Origin: Gloeobacter kilaueensis JS1
GTDB lineage: Bacteria > Cyanobacteriota > Cyanobacteriia > Gloeobacterales > Gloeobacteraceae
Direction of reading: 5' to 3'
Assembly: GCF_000484535.1 (NCBI RefSeq)
Contig: NC_022600.1
Span: forward strand, 1,302,001-1,366,000
DNA: 64,000 nucleotides
The number at the start of each line of letters is the position of its first letter. Position 1 is the first letter of the stretch. Below, piece by piece: positions 51,112-60,303 of the stretch. Made by a program: the position numbers and the translations under genes. The notes beneath the pieces are model-generated. The model searched no databases. It was not told where the DNA came from and saw nothing but the letters and a program-made list of their open reading frames with translations.

Positions 51112-52025
51112 AGACCGGCGCTGAGGGGCCGGTTGACCAGCGAAGCGCTGCCGAGGATGGTACCGGCGGCGATCGTTGCCTGGGGGCCAAGGCGGCAGTA
51201 CTCGCCGATGTAGCAGGGAGCCTCCAGCTGCGCCTGGGGATCGACCTCGGCGTTTGGGGCAATCCAGATGCCCGGCCTGTGCTCGCGGGCCGCGAGGCTG
51301 TAGGGCATGTGGCCTGTGAGAATATCGCTGTGGGCCTGCCAGTACTTGGCAGGATTGCCGATGTCGAGCCAGTAGGCGGACGAGACAAAGCCCAGCACCG
51401 GCTGAGCGGCGGCGAGCAGGCCCGGAAAGAGCTGGCGCTCGAAACTCCAGGGCGTGGCAGCAGGCACCGGGGCGAAGATGTGGGGCTCCAGCACGTAGGT
51501 ACCGGCGTTCACCGTGTCGATCCCCAGCCGGGCGGCTTCCTCGGCGGTGGGTTTTTCGCGAAAGGCGAGCACCCGATCATCAGAATCCAGCTCGACCAGG
51601 CCAAAGGCAGTGGGATCTTCGACGCGGGTGAGGGCGATTGTGGCGACGGCACCGGCGCTCCGATGGGCGGCGATCAGTGCTTTTAGATCGAGGTCGGTGA
51701 GGATGTCGGCGTTGAAGACCACCAGCGGCGCACCGCTAAACAGTGGCTCCGCCAGTTTGACGGCTCCTGCCGTGTCGAGGGCGGATTCTTCGATGCTGTA
51801 GCGGATACGGACACCGAAGCGGCTGCCGTCGCCGAAGTACTGCTGAATCTGGTGCGCCTGGTAGTGGACGTTGATCACGATATCGGTGATGCCCGCCTCC
51901 CGGCAGCGCTCGACCAAAAAGACCAGAAAGGGCCGCTCAAACAGCGGCAGCATTGGCTTTGGCATCTGATAGGTTAGAGGCCGTAGGCGCGTTCCTTTTC
52001 CCCCTGCTACGATCACTGCCTGCAT
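51084..52025 (-). CDS. NDP-sugar pyrophosphorylase (mannose-1-phosphate guanylyltransferase type)
   Basis: 313 residues from ATG 52023-52025 (MQAVIVAGGKGTRLRPLTYQ). The Rossmann-like nucleotidyltransferase N-terminus has GGKGTRLRPLT (binding P-loop), PKPMLPLFERPF, FNADILTDLDL (catalytic Asp) and VNAGTYVLEPHIF, followed by a short left-handed beta-helix (IWIAPNAEVDPQAQLEAPCY). It activates a sugar-1-phosphate to NDP-sugar for cell-surface polysaccharides. Divergent from the LCP gene, which attaches such polymers, so the pair may serve envelope glycopolymer assembly. Confidence 0.92.
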   Translation of the reverse strand: MQAVIVAGGKGTRLRPLTYQMPKPMLPLFERPFLVFLVERCREAGITDIVINVHYQAHQIQQYFGDGSRFGVRIRYSIEESALDTAGAVKLAEPLFSGAPLVVFNADILTDLDLKALIAAHRSAGAVATIALTRVEDPTAFGLVELDSDDRVLAFREKPTAEEAARLGIDTVNAGTYVLEPHIFAPVPAATPWSFERQLFPGLLAAAQPVLGFVSSAYWLDIGNPAKYWQAHSDILTGHMPYSLAAREHRPGIWIAPNAEVDPQAQLEAPCYIGEYCRLGPQATIAAGTILGSASLVNRPLSAGLYPPGTMVP

Positions 52026-52070
52026 CGGACGGCCATCGCTCCTGCATGTATCTCGAAAAACACCTTGCGA

Positions 52071-52076
52071 TATAAT
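52071..52076 (+). promoter_or_regulatory. Possible -10 box of the LCP gene
   Basis: Perfect TATAAT 47 bases before the LCP GTG (52123). No convincing -35 box at the usual distance, so it may be an extended or regulated promoter. Confidence 0.35.
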
Positions 52077-52122
52077 CTGCGGCAGTGTCAATCCCGCTAT
52101 TTATCTCAGCGATGAGGTTTGA

Positions 52123-53442
52123 GTGAGCAAAACAACCCAGCCCCCTGCGGGCCGGTCTTCGTGGAATAGCTGGCTGCTTCTAATCGCTGTGGCGATCGTG
52201 ACCTGTCTCGGGGTGGCCGGGGGAATGACACTCTGGTTCAGCAGGCCCTTCGAGAACAATCAGCACGACAAGACCAACGCCCTTTTTGAGGCGGCCCAGT
52301 TGGGCAACGACCTCAACATTCTGGTGCTGGGGACCGATGTCGTCGCCGACCGTCGGGCCACCGCCAGCGGCTTCAAGCCACCGACCAACTCCTTCGATGG
52401 CCGCAGCGACACGATCTTGCTGGCGCACTTCAACCCCGAACAAAAAAAAGTGAACGTGCTTTCGGTGCCCCGCGACACGCGCACCGAGATTCCTGGCCAC
52501 GGCGAGCACAAGATCAACGTCGCCAACGTCTACGGCGGCCCGGCTCTGGCGGCGCGCACGGTTACCCGGCTCACCGGGGCAGAGATCAACCGCTACGTGC
52601 GCATCAACACCCTGGGGGTCATCCAGCTCATCGATGTCCTGGGCGGTGTGACCGTCTACATCCCCCGGCCCATGAAGTACAGCGACGACTCGCAGCACCT
52701 CTACATCAACCTGCCCCAGGGCTGGCACACGCTGAGCGGCCTGCAGGCCCAGCAGTACATGCGCTTTCGCGAAGATGGCCTGGGAGACATTGGCCGGGTC
52801 CAGCGCCAGCAGGGCGTGCTAAGGGCACTTGCCGAGCGGGCTGTCCGTCCCGAAAATTTGCTCAAGATTGGACCGATCCTCGATACGGTCAAAAACAACA
52901 TCGACACCAACCTGACGGTCGATGACATCTTTGCCCTGGCCAAATTTGCGACCCAGATCGACCTCAAGCAGGATCTGCGCATGGTGATGCTGCCGGGCCG
53001 CTTCAGCCGTCCCGACGAATTCGAGGTCAGTTACTGGATTCCGGAGCGGCGCAAGGCGGCCCACTTAGGCGAGCAGTTCTTCAACGCACCGGCCACCGGC
53101 AGCGAGCCCACCGAAAAGACGCCGCTTTTGCCGGGGCAGATTCGCCTCACGATTCAAAATGCCACCGGCACGCCCGGCATGGCCCGCAAGCTCGGGCATC
53201 TATTGCAAAAGCAGGGCTTCCGCTCGATCGGCTACGCTGCCGACCGGCCCGATCCGATCTGGCGCAGCGAGATCATCGCCCAGGGGGGCAACCTCGAGGC
53301 GGCCCAACTGGTGAGCGACGCGCTGCAGGTGGGGGCGATCAGTGTCGAATCCACCGGTGCCCTCGATTCGGATGTCACCCTCAGGCTGGGCAAGGACTGG
53401 CTCAAGCGGCGCGCCGAGCAGCAGCAGAGTACACCGCAGTAG
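52123..53442 (+). CDS. LytR-CpsA-Psr (LCP) family protein with LytR_C domain
   Basis: 439 residues, GTG start. One N-terminal transmembrane helix (LLLIAVAIVTCLGVAGGMTL) is followed by the LCP domain: ILVLGTDVV, GRSDTILLAHF, LSVPRDTRTEIPGHGEHKIN (Arg and Asp of the pyrophosphate site), RINTLGVIQLIDVLGGVTVY and MRFREDGLGDIGRVQRQQGV. The C-terminal part (RLTIQNATGTPGMARKLGHL ... LLQKQGF) is the LytR_C domain. LCP proteins transfer glycopolymers from lipid carriers to peptidoglycan at the outer face of the membrane. Confidence 0.93.
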   Translation: MSKTTQPPAGRSSWNSWLLLIAVAIVTCLGVAGGMTLWFSRPFENNQHDKTNALFEAAQLGNDLNILVLGTDVVADRRATASGFKPPTNSFDGRSDTILLAHFNPEQKKVNVLSVPRDTRTEIPGHGEHKINVANVYGGPALAARTVTRLTGAEINRYVRINTLGVIQLIDVLGGVTVYIPRPMKYSDDSQHLYINLPQGWHTLSGLQAQQYMRFREDGLGDIGRVQRQQGVLRALAERAVRPENLLKIGPILDTVKNNIDTNLTVDDIFALAKFATQIDLKQDLRMVMLPGRFSRPDEFEVSYWIPERRKAAHLGEQFFNAPATGSEPTEKTPLLPGQIRLTIQNATGTPGMARKLGHLLQKQGFRSIGYAADRPDPIWRSEIIAQGGNLEAAQLVSDALQVGAISVESTGALDSDVTLRLGKDWLKRRAEQQQSTPQ

Positions 53443-53444
53443 CG

Positions 53445-53912
53445 CTACGGTTCCGCCTGGAGCTGGGTGGGCATACAGACCCGGCGGCGGTTATCGACAA
53501 AGCAGTTGACCGCCTCAAAATTCCGCTGGCCCAGAGCGGTGCGCGGAATAAAAAAGTTGTCGGGAATGTAGCGGTAGGTCGGTTTGCCGCTCGTGGCGTC
53601 TCGCGGCTCTGAACCGGCGAGCAGAATCTTTTTGTTCCGGCAGGTGCGCAGCTGGATCTGCTGGGTGATCGTTATCTGTTCGCCGTCCGGCAGCGTGTAG
53701 CGCACCTGCGCCTCGCCAAATTCGCCGCGCATCGTGAGCCTCCCCTGGTGCTGGATCTCGCCGTAGAGAAACGCCAGCGCGAAGCGGCCATAGAGATAGT
53801 CGCTCTTTTGCGCGGTTGTGCATTCGATGCTCAAGGAGGCAGAAGCCCGCGCCACCGGGGGCAAGATCGCGAGCTGAAAACAAATAGCGACGGCCACCAG
53901 CTGTATTCGCAC
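53445..53912 (-). CDS. Secreted protein of unknown function
   Basis: 155 residues. Signal peptide MRIQLVAVAICFQLAILPPV ... ARASAS. The mature part has about five cysteines (CTTAQKSDYLYGRF, TCRNKKILL, VNCFVDNRRRVC) and is beta-rich, hence a likely disulfide-bonded periplasmic protein. Start ATG 53910-53912. Not recognised. Two bases separate its stop from that of the LCP gene (convergent). Confidence 0.7.
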   Translation of the reverse strand: MRIQLVAVAICFQLAILPPVARASASLSIECTTAQKSDYLYGRFALAFLYGEIQHQGRLTMRGEFGEAQVRYTLPDGEQITITQQIQLRTCRNKKILLAGSEPRDATSGKPTYRYIPDNFFIPRTALGQRNFEAVNCFVDNRRRVCMPTQLQAEP

Positions 53913-53939
53913 GTCGTCCTCTCCGTCCTGCCAGTCATT

Positions 53940-55304
53940 TTAGAAGCTTGCGCCCCTGAGCAGCGTGGCGACGCTCTCGATGTGGTGCGTCTGGGCAAAC
54001 ATGTCCACCGGCTGCACCCGCTGGAGCTGGTAGCCGCCCTGGACGAGGAGGCGCAGATCCCGCGCCAGGGTGGCCGGGTTGCAGCTCACGTAGACGACGC
54101 GCAGTGGGGCGAGGCGCAAGATCGTCTCGATCACCGCCGGGTCGCAGCCCTTGCGCGGGGGGTCAAGAACGAGAATATCCGCTGCCAGGCCCGGCAGGCA
54201 CTGCTCGACCGCGCCTAACTGGAACTGGCAGTTGGTGACATTGTTGGCGCGGGCGTTGATCCGGGCCTGCTCCACCGAGCGCGGGTGGCTTTCGATACCG
54301 ATCACCTGATGGGCGCTTCGCGCCAGGGGCAGGCTCAACGTGCCGATGCCGCAGTAGGCATCGATGACGCGCATCTGCGCTGTTGCTGCTGCGGCCTCGA
54401 CCACCAGCCGGGCCAACCGCTCCGCCTGGCTGGTGCAGATCTGAAAAAAAGTCGTGCTTTCGATCCGGAAGCGAAAGCCCTCCAGTTCGTCCTCGATAAA
54501 ACCCTGACCGGCGACGCAGCGCGTCTCGGGGCCAAAGATCGTGTTGCCGCGCCGGCGGTTGGTGTTGACGCAGACGCCCATCAGGGCCGGGAACGCTTCT
54601 TGTAAGTGGGCGGCGGCGGCCTCGATGCCCGGCAACTGCTCGCCGTTGATCACAAAAGTGAGCAGCATCTGGCCGGTGCGTTCGCCCACGCGCAGGCTCA
54701 CGTGGCGGATAAGCCCCCGGTGCGGTTTTTCGGCGTAGATGCTCCAGCCGTAAGTCCGGATGCAATCGCCCACCGCAGCCAGTAGCGGATCGAGCCGCTC
54801 GTCTTGAACCGGACAGGCCGCAAGGGGCACGATCTGGTGGGAATCCTTGCGGTAGTAGCCGATCACCACCTCCCCCCGCCGGTTGCAGCCCACCGGAAAG
54901 GTCGATTTGTTGCGGTAGCCCAGAGGACGAACCTGGGCTATCACCGGTTCGACAGGCACATCTTCAAAGCCGCCCAGATGGACGAGGGCGTCCTGGACCT
55001 GGGAGCGCTTGGCTGTGAGTTGGGCCGGGTAAGCGACCGCCTGCCACTGGCAGCTGCCGCAGCGGTCCGCCACCGGACAGGCCGGTGTGACCCGTTCGGG
55101 TGAAGCTTCGAGTACCCGGCGCACCTGGCCAAAGGCGCAATCTTTTTTAAGGTGGACCAGCCGCACTTCGGCCCGGTCCCCCGGTACGGCGTCGCCCACA
55201 AAGAGCACCCGGCCATCGGGCAAGCGGGCAATCCCGTCGCCGCCAGCCGCCAGGGCTGTAATTTCGACCGTGACCAGTTCCCCTTGAAGTGCGGCAGCCG
55301 TCAC
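53940..55304 (-). CDS. rlmD: RlmD-type 23S rRNA (uracil-C5)-methyltransferase
   Basis: 454 residues, SAM-dependent methyltransferase of the TrmA/RlmCD family. The N-terminal TRAM domain (VEITALAAGGDGIARLPDGR) is followed by an iron-sulfur cysteine cluster (ACPVADRCGSCQWQ; C76, C82, C85, with one later), then the methyltransferase core: IDAYCGIGTLSLPLA, LVLDPPRKGCDP and VSCNPATLARDL (catalytic Cys). In family members it methylates U1939 or U747 of 23S rRNA; which position is targeted here cannot be told by eye. The start is the first ATG after a short leader. Confidence 0.9.
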   Translation of the reverse strand: MTAAALQGELVTVEITALAAGGDGIARLPDGRVLFVGDAVPGDRAEVRLVHLKKDCAFGQVRRVLEASPERVTPACPVADRCGSCQWQAVAYPAQLTAKRSQVQDALVHLGGFEDVPVEPVIAQVRPLGYRNKSTFPVGCNRRGEVVIGYYRKDSHQIVPLAACPVQDERLDPLLAAVGDCIRTYGWSIYAEKPHRGLIRHVSLRVGERTGQMLLTFVINGEQLPGIEAAAAHLQEAFPALMGVCVNTNRRRGNTIFGPETRCVAGQGFIEDELEGFRFRIESTTFFQICTSQAERLARLVVEAAAATAQMRVIDAYCGIGTLSLPLARSAHQVIGIESHPRSVEQARINARANNVTNCQFQLGAVEQCLPGLAADILVLDPPRKGCDPAVIETILRLAPLRVVYVSCNPATLARDLRLLVQGGYQLQRVQPVDMFAQTHHIESVATLLRGASF

Positions 55305-55520
55305 CTAGGACGCGCCCCACCACTTCATCGCCAGGCCGAGGCGGACCACACCCCAGAGCACGGCGAGGGCACCGATGCAGATCCAGGTGCCCGTGATCAT
55401 GAACTTGTAGATCGAGCGGCCCTGCTCTTTGGTGATCGGGACGCCTCGAAAGATGCTTTCTTTGTCGGGGTTGCCGTAGAGCGCGCCCATCTCGCTCTTG
55501 CGCCGCTTGCTCTCGCCCAT
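55305..55520 (-). CDS. DUF2839 family small membrane protein
   Basis: 71 residues from ATG 55518-55520. The N-terminus MGESKRRKSEMGALYGNP and the single membrane segment (TGTWICIGALAVLWGVVRLG) ending in KWWG follow the DUF2839 cyanobacterial family (MGExKRRK ... W motif). The reading frame continues upstream without a start, but residues there are not conserved. Sits one base after the RlmD start codon on the same strand, so it precedes rlmD and may share its transcript. Function unknown. Confidence 0.75.
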   Translation of the reverse strand: MGESKRRKSEMGALYGNPDKESIFRGVPITKEQGRSIYKFMITGTWICIGALAVLWGVVRLGLAMKWWGAS

Positions 55521-56230
55521 CGCGCCTTCTCTCGCTGCTTTTTTTAAGTGTATCTTTGGCGCAAAGTGCGATCGTCCGGGCGCTAGGGCGATCGCACTGC
55601 CGCCGCAGATTCTGGCCGCTTGTGCTCCAGCGCTGCGTCGCGGCGGCCAGCCAGATTCTCCCTGCGGTCCGCCTCGACGGGGGAGAGTACACCGACGCGT
55701 TGATTGTGTACCGGGAGGTGGGAAGGGGAGCGGGGAGCTGAGCGCACCGCCGAACACGGCCCAAACCAGAGGGCGAACACGAAAACCGGCAAAACCAGCA
55801 GCAAGGCTCTGAGGCGAATGGCAAGCGAGCAAGGAAGGGCCGGAGCGATCATCTTTTTCATCGTGCGGATACCCTGAATCGACAATAAAAATTCAACCCG
55901 CCGGCAGCAGTAGCGGTGCCTCAGCGGTGGCGAGGCCATTGCTTTGGGGAGGCAGTGGGATCGAGAAGGCGGCCACCGTCACCGTCGAGACGACGATGGC
56001 GAGCAACACCAGATGCAACAGCACGTCGAACGGGGTATCTTTGATCATCTCGGCTACACCAATATCGACAGCTTCACTCTAAAAGTTCAGGGCTCCAGGT
56101 TCGCTCAAAGAATGTGGGCAGGCTGTGAAGTTGTGCGAGGAGACAATCGCAGAGCCTCACCGCCGCTCATAAAATCTCACAACTGGTGCCCGGCGGATCC
56201 GCTATCGTACTGCTGATAGGATCCACACCC
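55521..56230. other. Intergenic region with a possible decayed secreted-protein gene and an inverted repeat
   Basis: 710 bases without a gene I would annotate. A minus-strand frame from ATG 55859-55861 reads MKKMIAPALPCSLAIRLRAL plus a hydrophobic stretch and then becomes charged and low-complexity. Another frame over the same bases reads QLPAPLPTSRYTINASVYSP, so a frameshifted small exported protein is conceivable. GTGCGATCG (55566-55574) and CGATCGCAC (55589-55597) form a perfect 9-base inverted repeat with HIP1-like GCGATCGC inside. The last ~150 bases must hold the kinase promoter. Confidence 0.4.
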
Positions 56231-58009
56231 ATGAGCAGGTTCACTTCGACGATCGAAAAGCTTTTCTATACAGCTATCCAGTGGAGTTTGAAGCACCAGC
56301 TGCAGGCGATAGCGATCATCTTGCTGGGCGTGATTATTCCGATCGGTACGCTGGATATTTTGCAGTACCGGGCGATGGTCCAGTACGAGGAGCAGGGCAC
56401 CGCCGCCTTAAAAGCCCAGATGCAGTATCTGATTGGCCGGACGATCGCCGGAGCCTACTTCAGCTATTACCAGTCGTACTCGCCCATCTTCCACGCCTAC
56501 GACACGAGCAGACATTCGCTCTTGTTCAGCGGCAAGCCCGGCATCGCCCGCCAGATCATCGACATTCTCCAAAAGAAAAACAACGAGATGATCGTCCAGG
56601 ACAAGGGCCGGCAACCCCACAAGGACGAACGGCTGGCCCTGTTCATGTTTGCCCGCGAGGCGGATAAAAACTGGCAGCTCTCCTTTGCCCGCGATTCTAA
56701 TACCAGCCCCCTGCGGGAAGCGGCGGTCCGCCGGGCGGAAGCGCACTTTTTTACCCTCTCGCCCCGCCGGCAGGACACGGGCTTTCAGTTTTTTTACGAC
56801 CAGCCCACCGGCCTGCTGATGCTGATGCACACGATGTCCCCGGTGCCGTTGCGCGGCGAGGATGTCGTCGCGCCTCCCCGGCCCATCCGGGCGGTGATGG
56901 GCGTCAGCCTCGACAAAAAGGAGGTGACCGAGTCGCTCAAGTACCTCCTCAACCGCTCGATGGACAAGCCCACCGCCTTCAACACGTCTCCCGTCGATGC
57001 CGCGCTCACCGGCCCTTCTTACTACTTTCAAATTAAAGACGAGCGGGGCAAGGTGCTCTACGAACACCCGCGCTGGCGTCAGAACGTGGATTGCGACGAC
57101 TTTATCCGGGTCGATTTTGCGATCACCCCCGAGCAGCGCTTCTTGAGTGGCTGGCACGTCTCGGCGATTACCCAGAGCAACCTGCGCCAGGCGACGCGGC
57201 GCAGCCAGGCGCAAATTTTGATCGCCAACGGCGTCGTCGGTCTGCTCATCGGGGCGCTGCTGGTGGTGCTCTTCCGGGCCGGACTGGTGGCCGTCAAGGT
57301 CTCCGAGTTGCAGACCGACATCGTGGCGGGCGTCTCCCACGATCTCAAGACGCCCCTGGCGGGGATCATCGCCTCCGCTCAGTTGCTCAGTTCCGGTCGG
57401 GCCAGAGGCGAGCAGGAAACGCGAGAATTTTCGGGCTACATCCTCTCGGAGGCGCGGCGGCTGACCTCCGTCGTCGAGAAGGTGCTGACGATGGCCAAGC
57501 TCGAATCGCGCCAGCTACTGATGAAGCCGACGGCGATCAACGTCACCGAACTGGTCAACCATGGGATCAGCCTCGCCCAGACGGCGTTTCCCGAAGCGAT
57601 CATCGCCAGAGGCGAGATGGCAAGTGGTGAAATCTACGGCGACTGCAACGCCCTCACGACGGTGCTGGTCAACTTGATCGACAACGCCGTGCGCTACTCG
57701 GGCGACCACCAGCCCTGGGTGCGGGTGCAGACCTACTGGAGCGGCTTTGGCGAAAAGCGGGTGCTGCAACTTTTGGTCGAGGACCGGGGGGTAGGAATCC
57801 CGGCGGAGGAGCAGCCGTTTATCTTTCAAAAATTCTACCGGGTGCGCAACGGCCTGGTCTGCGACACCGAAGGCACCGGTCTGGGGCTTGCCATCGCTTC
57901 GCAGATCGTCGGTGCCCACAAGGGACAGATCCTGGTCGAAAGCCGCGTCGGCATCGGCACTACATTCACCGTAAAGATCCCCTATGAGCAACCCCATTTT
58001 GGTCGTTGA
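56231..58009 (+). CDS. Membrane sensor histidine kinase
   Basis: 592 residues from ATG 56231, with AGGA about 9 bases upstream. A transmembrane helix at about 20-40 (LQAIAIILLGVIIPIGTLDI) and another near 340 (ILIANGVVGLLIGALLVVLF) flank a ~290-residue periplasmic sensor region. HisKA: VAGVSHDLKTPLAGIIAS (H370). HATPase: NLIDNAVRYS (N box), VEDRGVGIPAEEQP (G1) and GTGLGLAIASQIV (G2). Phosphorylates the response regulator encoded next (26-base overlap). The ligand is unknown; a putative ligand-binding lipoprotein gene follows 54 bases after the regulator. Confidence 0.93.
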   Translation: MSRFTSTIEKLFYTAIQWSLKHQLQAIAIILLGVIIPIGTLDILQYRAMVQYEEQGTAALKAQMQYLIGRTIAGAYFSYYQSYSPIFHAYDTSRHSLLFSGKPGIARQIIDILQKKNNEMIVQDKGRQPHKDERLALFMFAREADKNWQLSFARDSNTSPLREAAVRRAEAHFFTLSPRRQDTGFQFFYDQPTGLLMLMHTMSPVPLRGEDVVAPPRPIRAVMGVSLDKKEVTESLKYLLNRSMDKPTAFNTSPVDAALTGPSYYFQIKDERGKVLYEHPRWRQNVDCDDFIRVDFAITPEQRFLSGWHVSAITQSNLRQATRRSQAQILIANGVVGLLIGALLVVLFRAGLVAVKVSELQTDIVAGVSHDLKTPLAGIIASAQLLSSGRARGEQETREFSGYILSEARRLTSVVEKVLTMAKLESRQLLMKPTAINVTELVNHGISLAQTAFPEAIIARGEMASGEIYGDCNALTTVLVNLIDNAVRYSGDHQPWVRVQTYWSGFGEKRVLQLLVEDRGVGIPAEEQPFIFQKFYRVRNGLVCDTEGTGLGLAIASQIVGAHKGQILVESRVGIGTTFTVKIPYEQPHFGR

Positions 58010-58673
58010 GGACGATGAGACCCTGGCCCAGGTGCTGCGCAAGACCCTCGAATCGGAGGGCTACACCGTCCGGCTCGCCCGCGATGGCCGCGCTGCCCTC
58101 GAACTCGGCCACGAGCCGGGACTGCAGATGATCATCCTCGATCTGATGCTGCCGCGCATGAGCGGGCTGGAAGTCTGCCAGCGGCTGCGCCAGGACAACA
58201 TCAGCACGCCGATCATCATGCTGACCGCCCGTGGCCTCGACACCGATAAGGTCTTTGGCCTCCGGCTCGGAGCGGACGATTACCTGAGTAAACCCTTCAA
58301 CATCGACGAATTGCTCGCCCGCATCGAGGCCGTCCTGCGCCGCAGCACCCACAGCAAACCCTCCCAGCAGGTCAGCGTCGGCGACCTGCACATCGACTTT
58401 CAGCGCATGGGTGTCAGCAAAAACGGCACCAGGCTCGATCTGTCCTCGCGCGAATTTCAGGTGCTGGAGTGCCTGTTCCGCAGCGCCGGTCAGACGGTGG
58501 ACCGTGAAAAGATCTATCAAGAAGTCTGGGGCTACGATACAGCCGTCACCAACCGGACCATCGACTTTCATATCGCCCGGCTGCGGGCCAAGATCGAGGA
58601 CAACCCCAAAGAACCCCGCTATATCCTCACCGTCCACGGCTCCGGCTACCGCTTCGTCGTGCCCGAATCTTGA
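57984..58673 (+). CDS. OmpR/PhoB family response regulator
   Basis: 229 residues. Receiver domain VVEDDETLAQVLRKTLESEG (acid pocket D10, D11), MIILDLMLPRMSG (phospho-acceptor D53) and LSKPFNIDELLARI (Lys about 105), then a winged-helix DNA-binding domain (LDLSSREFQVLECLFRSAGQ; RTIDFHIARLRAKIEDNPKE; YRFVVPES). The start overlaps the kinase stop by 26 bases, so the pair is tightly coupled. Targets unknown. Confidence 0.95.
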   Translation: MSNPILVVEDDETLAQVLRKTLESEGYTVRLARDGRAALELGHEPGLQMIILDLMLPRMSGLEVCQRLRQDNISTPIIMLTARGLDTDKVFGLRLGADDYLSKPFNIDELLARIEAVLRRSTHSKPSQQVSVGDLHIDFQRMGVSKNGTRLDLSSREFQVLECLFRSAGQTVDREKIYQEVWGYDTAVTNRTIDFHIARLRAKIEDNPKEPRYILTVHGSGYRFVVPES

Positions 58674-58727
58674 ACCCTCCAGCCGCCTCGGATCGGCAAT
58701 ACTGAGACGTGTGCGCGGAGAGACGAC

Positions 58728-59855
58728 GTGGAGAGACGACAAGCTGGCTTCAGTCTGGTTGCCCTTGGCCTGCTGCTGTTTCTGGGCGGCTGTGCCGGTG
58801 AGCGCAAATTACAGGTAGGCTTCGCCGGGCCGCTCTCTGGGCCCGTTTCACCGGTGGGCGAGGACGCCCTGGCAGCGGCCCGGCTGGCGGTGGACGAGGC
58901 CAACCGCCGGGGCGGCATCAAGGGGGCCACAGTCGAGCTAGTAGCAGTCGATGACGAGGCAAAACCGCAGACGGCGGTAGCCGTCGCCCAAAAACTCGTC
59001 GATACGCCGGAGGTGCTGGGGGTGATTGGCCACCTCAACTCGGGCTGTTCGCTCCCGGCCTCCGGGATCTACCACAAGGCAGAGCTGGCGATGATTTCTC
59101 CCGGCACGGTCAACTACCAGCTCACCGAGCAGGGCTTCGCCAACGTCTTTCGGGTGGTGGGGCGCGACGATGTGCAGGGGGCGCAGATCGCCCGCTTCAT
59201 CGCCCGCGAACTGCGCGCCGACAACGTCGCCATCGTTCATGACAGGACGGCCTACGGCGAAGGGCTGGCCGAATTCGTCCGCCAGAACCTCGAGCGCCAG
59301 TTCGTCAAAGTTTCTGCCTTCGAGGGGATCAACGTCGGCGACAAAGATTTTCGGGCTCTGCTCACCCGGACGATCGCCCGCAAACCGGATGTGCTCTTCT
59401 TTGGCGGCCTCTTTACCGAGGCGGGGCTCATCGGTTCCCAGGCCCGCGCCCTGGGTTTTAAGGGTGATTTTGTCAGCGGTGCCGGAGCCAAAGAGCAGGG
59501 GCTCATCGACCTGTTGGGCAAAAGGAGCGAACGGACCTATCTGAGCGGTCTTGCGCTTGAGAACGGCAACAACTTCAGCGCCCGCTATCAAAAAACCTAC
59601 GGCCATCCCGCCGGTCCCTTCGCCCCTTACACCTACGACGCCACCCGCGTTCTGCTTGCGGCAATTGCCGCGACACCGGGCAAAGAATTGCCGGACCGGC
59701 AGGCGGTGGTCGCCGCCGTCGCAAGGACCCACGACTTTGCCGGTCTCGGAGGGCCCATCAGCTTCGATCGCAAGGGCGATGTGCTCAGAGCACCCTTCGC
59801 CTTCTTTACGATCGAAGCCGGCCACTTCGTGCCCTACGGCGACAGCGCGCCCTAG
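58728..59855 (+). CDS. Periplasmic-binding-protein type I lipoprotein (LivJ-like)
   Basis: 375 residues from GTG 58728, with GGAGAG 5 bases upstream. The lipobox FLGGCAG gives a lipid-anchored Cys at 22, so it is a lipoprotein. The fold is that of Leu/Ile/Val-binding or amide-binding receptors: LQVGFAGPLSGPVSPVGEDA, GVIGHLNSGCSLPAS, MISPGTVNYQL, ADNVAIVHDRTAYGEGLAEF and VLFFGGLFTEAGLIGSQARA. No permease or ATPase genes are near. It is directly downstream of a two-component system and may supply the sensor with ligand rather than serve a transporter. Confidence 0.85.
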   Translation: MERRQAGFSLVALGLLLFLGGCAGERKLQVGFAGPLSGPVSPVGEDALAAARLAVDEANRRGGIKGATVELVAVDDEAKPQTAVAVAQKLVDTPEVLGVIGHLNSGCSLPASGIYHKAELAMISPGTVNYQLTEQGFANVFRVVGRDDVQGAQIARFIARELRADNVAIVHDRTAYGEGLAEFVRQNLERQFVKVSAFEGINVGDKDFRALLTRTIARKPDVLFFGGLFTEAGLIGSQARALGFKGDFVSGAGAKEQGLIDLLGKRSERTYLSGLALENGNNFSARYQKTYGHPAGPFAPYTYDATRVLLAAIAATPGKELPDRQAVVAAVARTHDFAGLGGPISFDRKGDVLRAPFAFFTIEAGHFVPYGDSAP

Positions 59856-59871
59856 AGCAAAACCAGCTCCC

Positions 59872-60303
59872 TTAAGCCACCGGTCGGGGCTTGCGCTGGT
59901 TTTTGAGCTGCTGGTACTGCTGCTGCTGTTCGGGGGTCAGGACCGCCAGGATCTTCTGCTCGGTCTGCTCGTGGGCCTGCTTGAGTTGCGGCTGCAGACC
60001 GACGATCTGCGCCTCGATCGCCTGGGACTTCGAGACATCGCCGGCCTCGCGGGCGGCGCGCTGCTGCTCCATCAGACTGCGCATCTGCTGCATCAGGGGC
60101 CGGTTCTGCTCGCGGCTGGCCGTCCAGATCTGCTCGATCTGCTGCTTTTGGGTGTCGGTGAGGTTGAGCTGGCTCAGCCAGCGGGGGCTGCCGTGCTTGG
60201 GGTGGTGCGCCTCGGTCGGAGCCGCCTCCGGTGTCTGAGCAAAGGCTGCAGGCCCACTGGCAAGGACTGCCAGAGCGGCAAGTAGGGCAATCGGTCGCTT
60301 CAT
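59872..60303 (-). CDS. Spy/CpxP-like periplasmic protein
   Basis: 143 residues from ATG 60301-60303. Signal peptide KRPIALLAALAVLASGPAAF. The mature part is highly helical and Gln-rich, with LNLTDTQKQQIEQI and VLTPEQQQQYQQL (two LTxxQ-like motifs) in the CpxP/Spy manner. These proteins are periplasmic chaperones or metal/stress sensors. On the opposite strand from the two-component/lipoprotein gene cluster, converging 16 bases from the lipoprotein stop. Confidence 0.8.
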   Translation of the reverse strand: MKRPIALLAALAVLASGPAAFAQTPEAAPTEAHHPKHGSPRWLSQLNLTDTQKQQIEQIWTASREQNRPLMQQMRSLMEQQRAAREAGDVSKSQAIEAQIVGLQPQLKQAHEQTEQKILAVLTPEQQQQYQQLKNQRKPRPVA

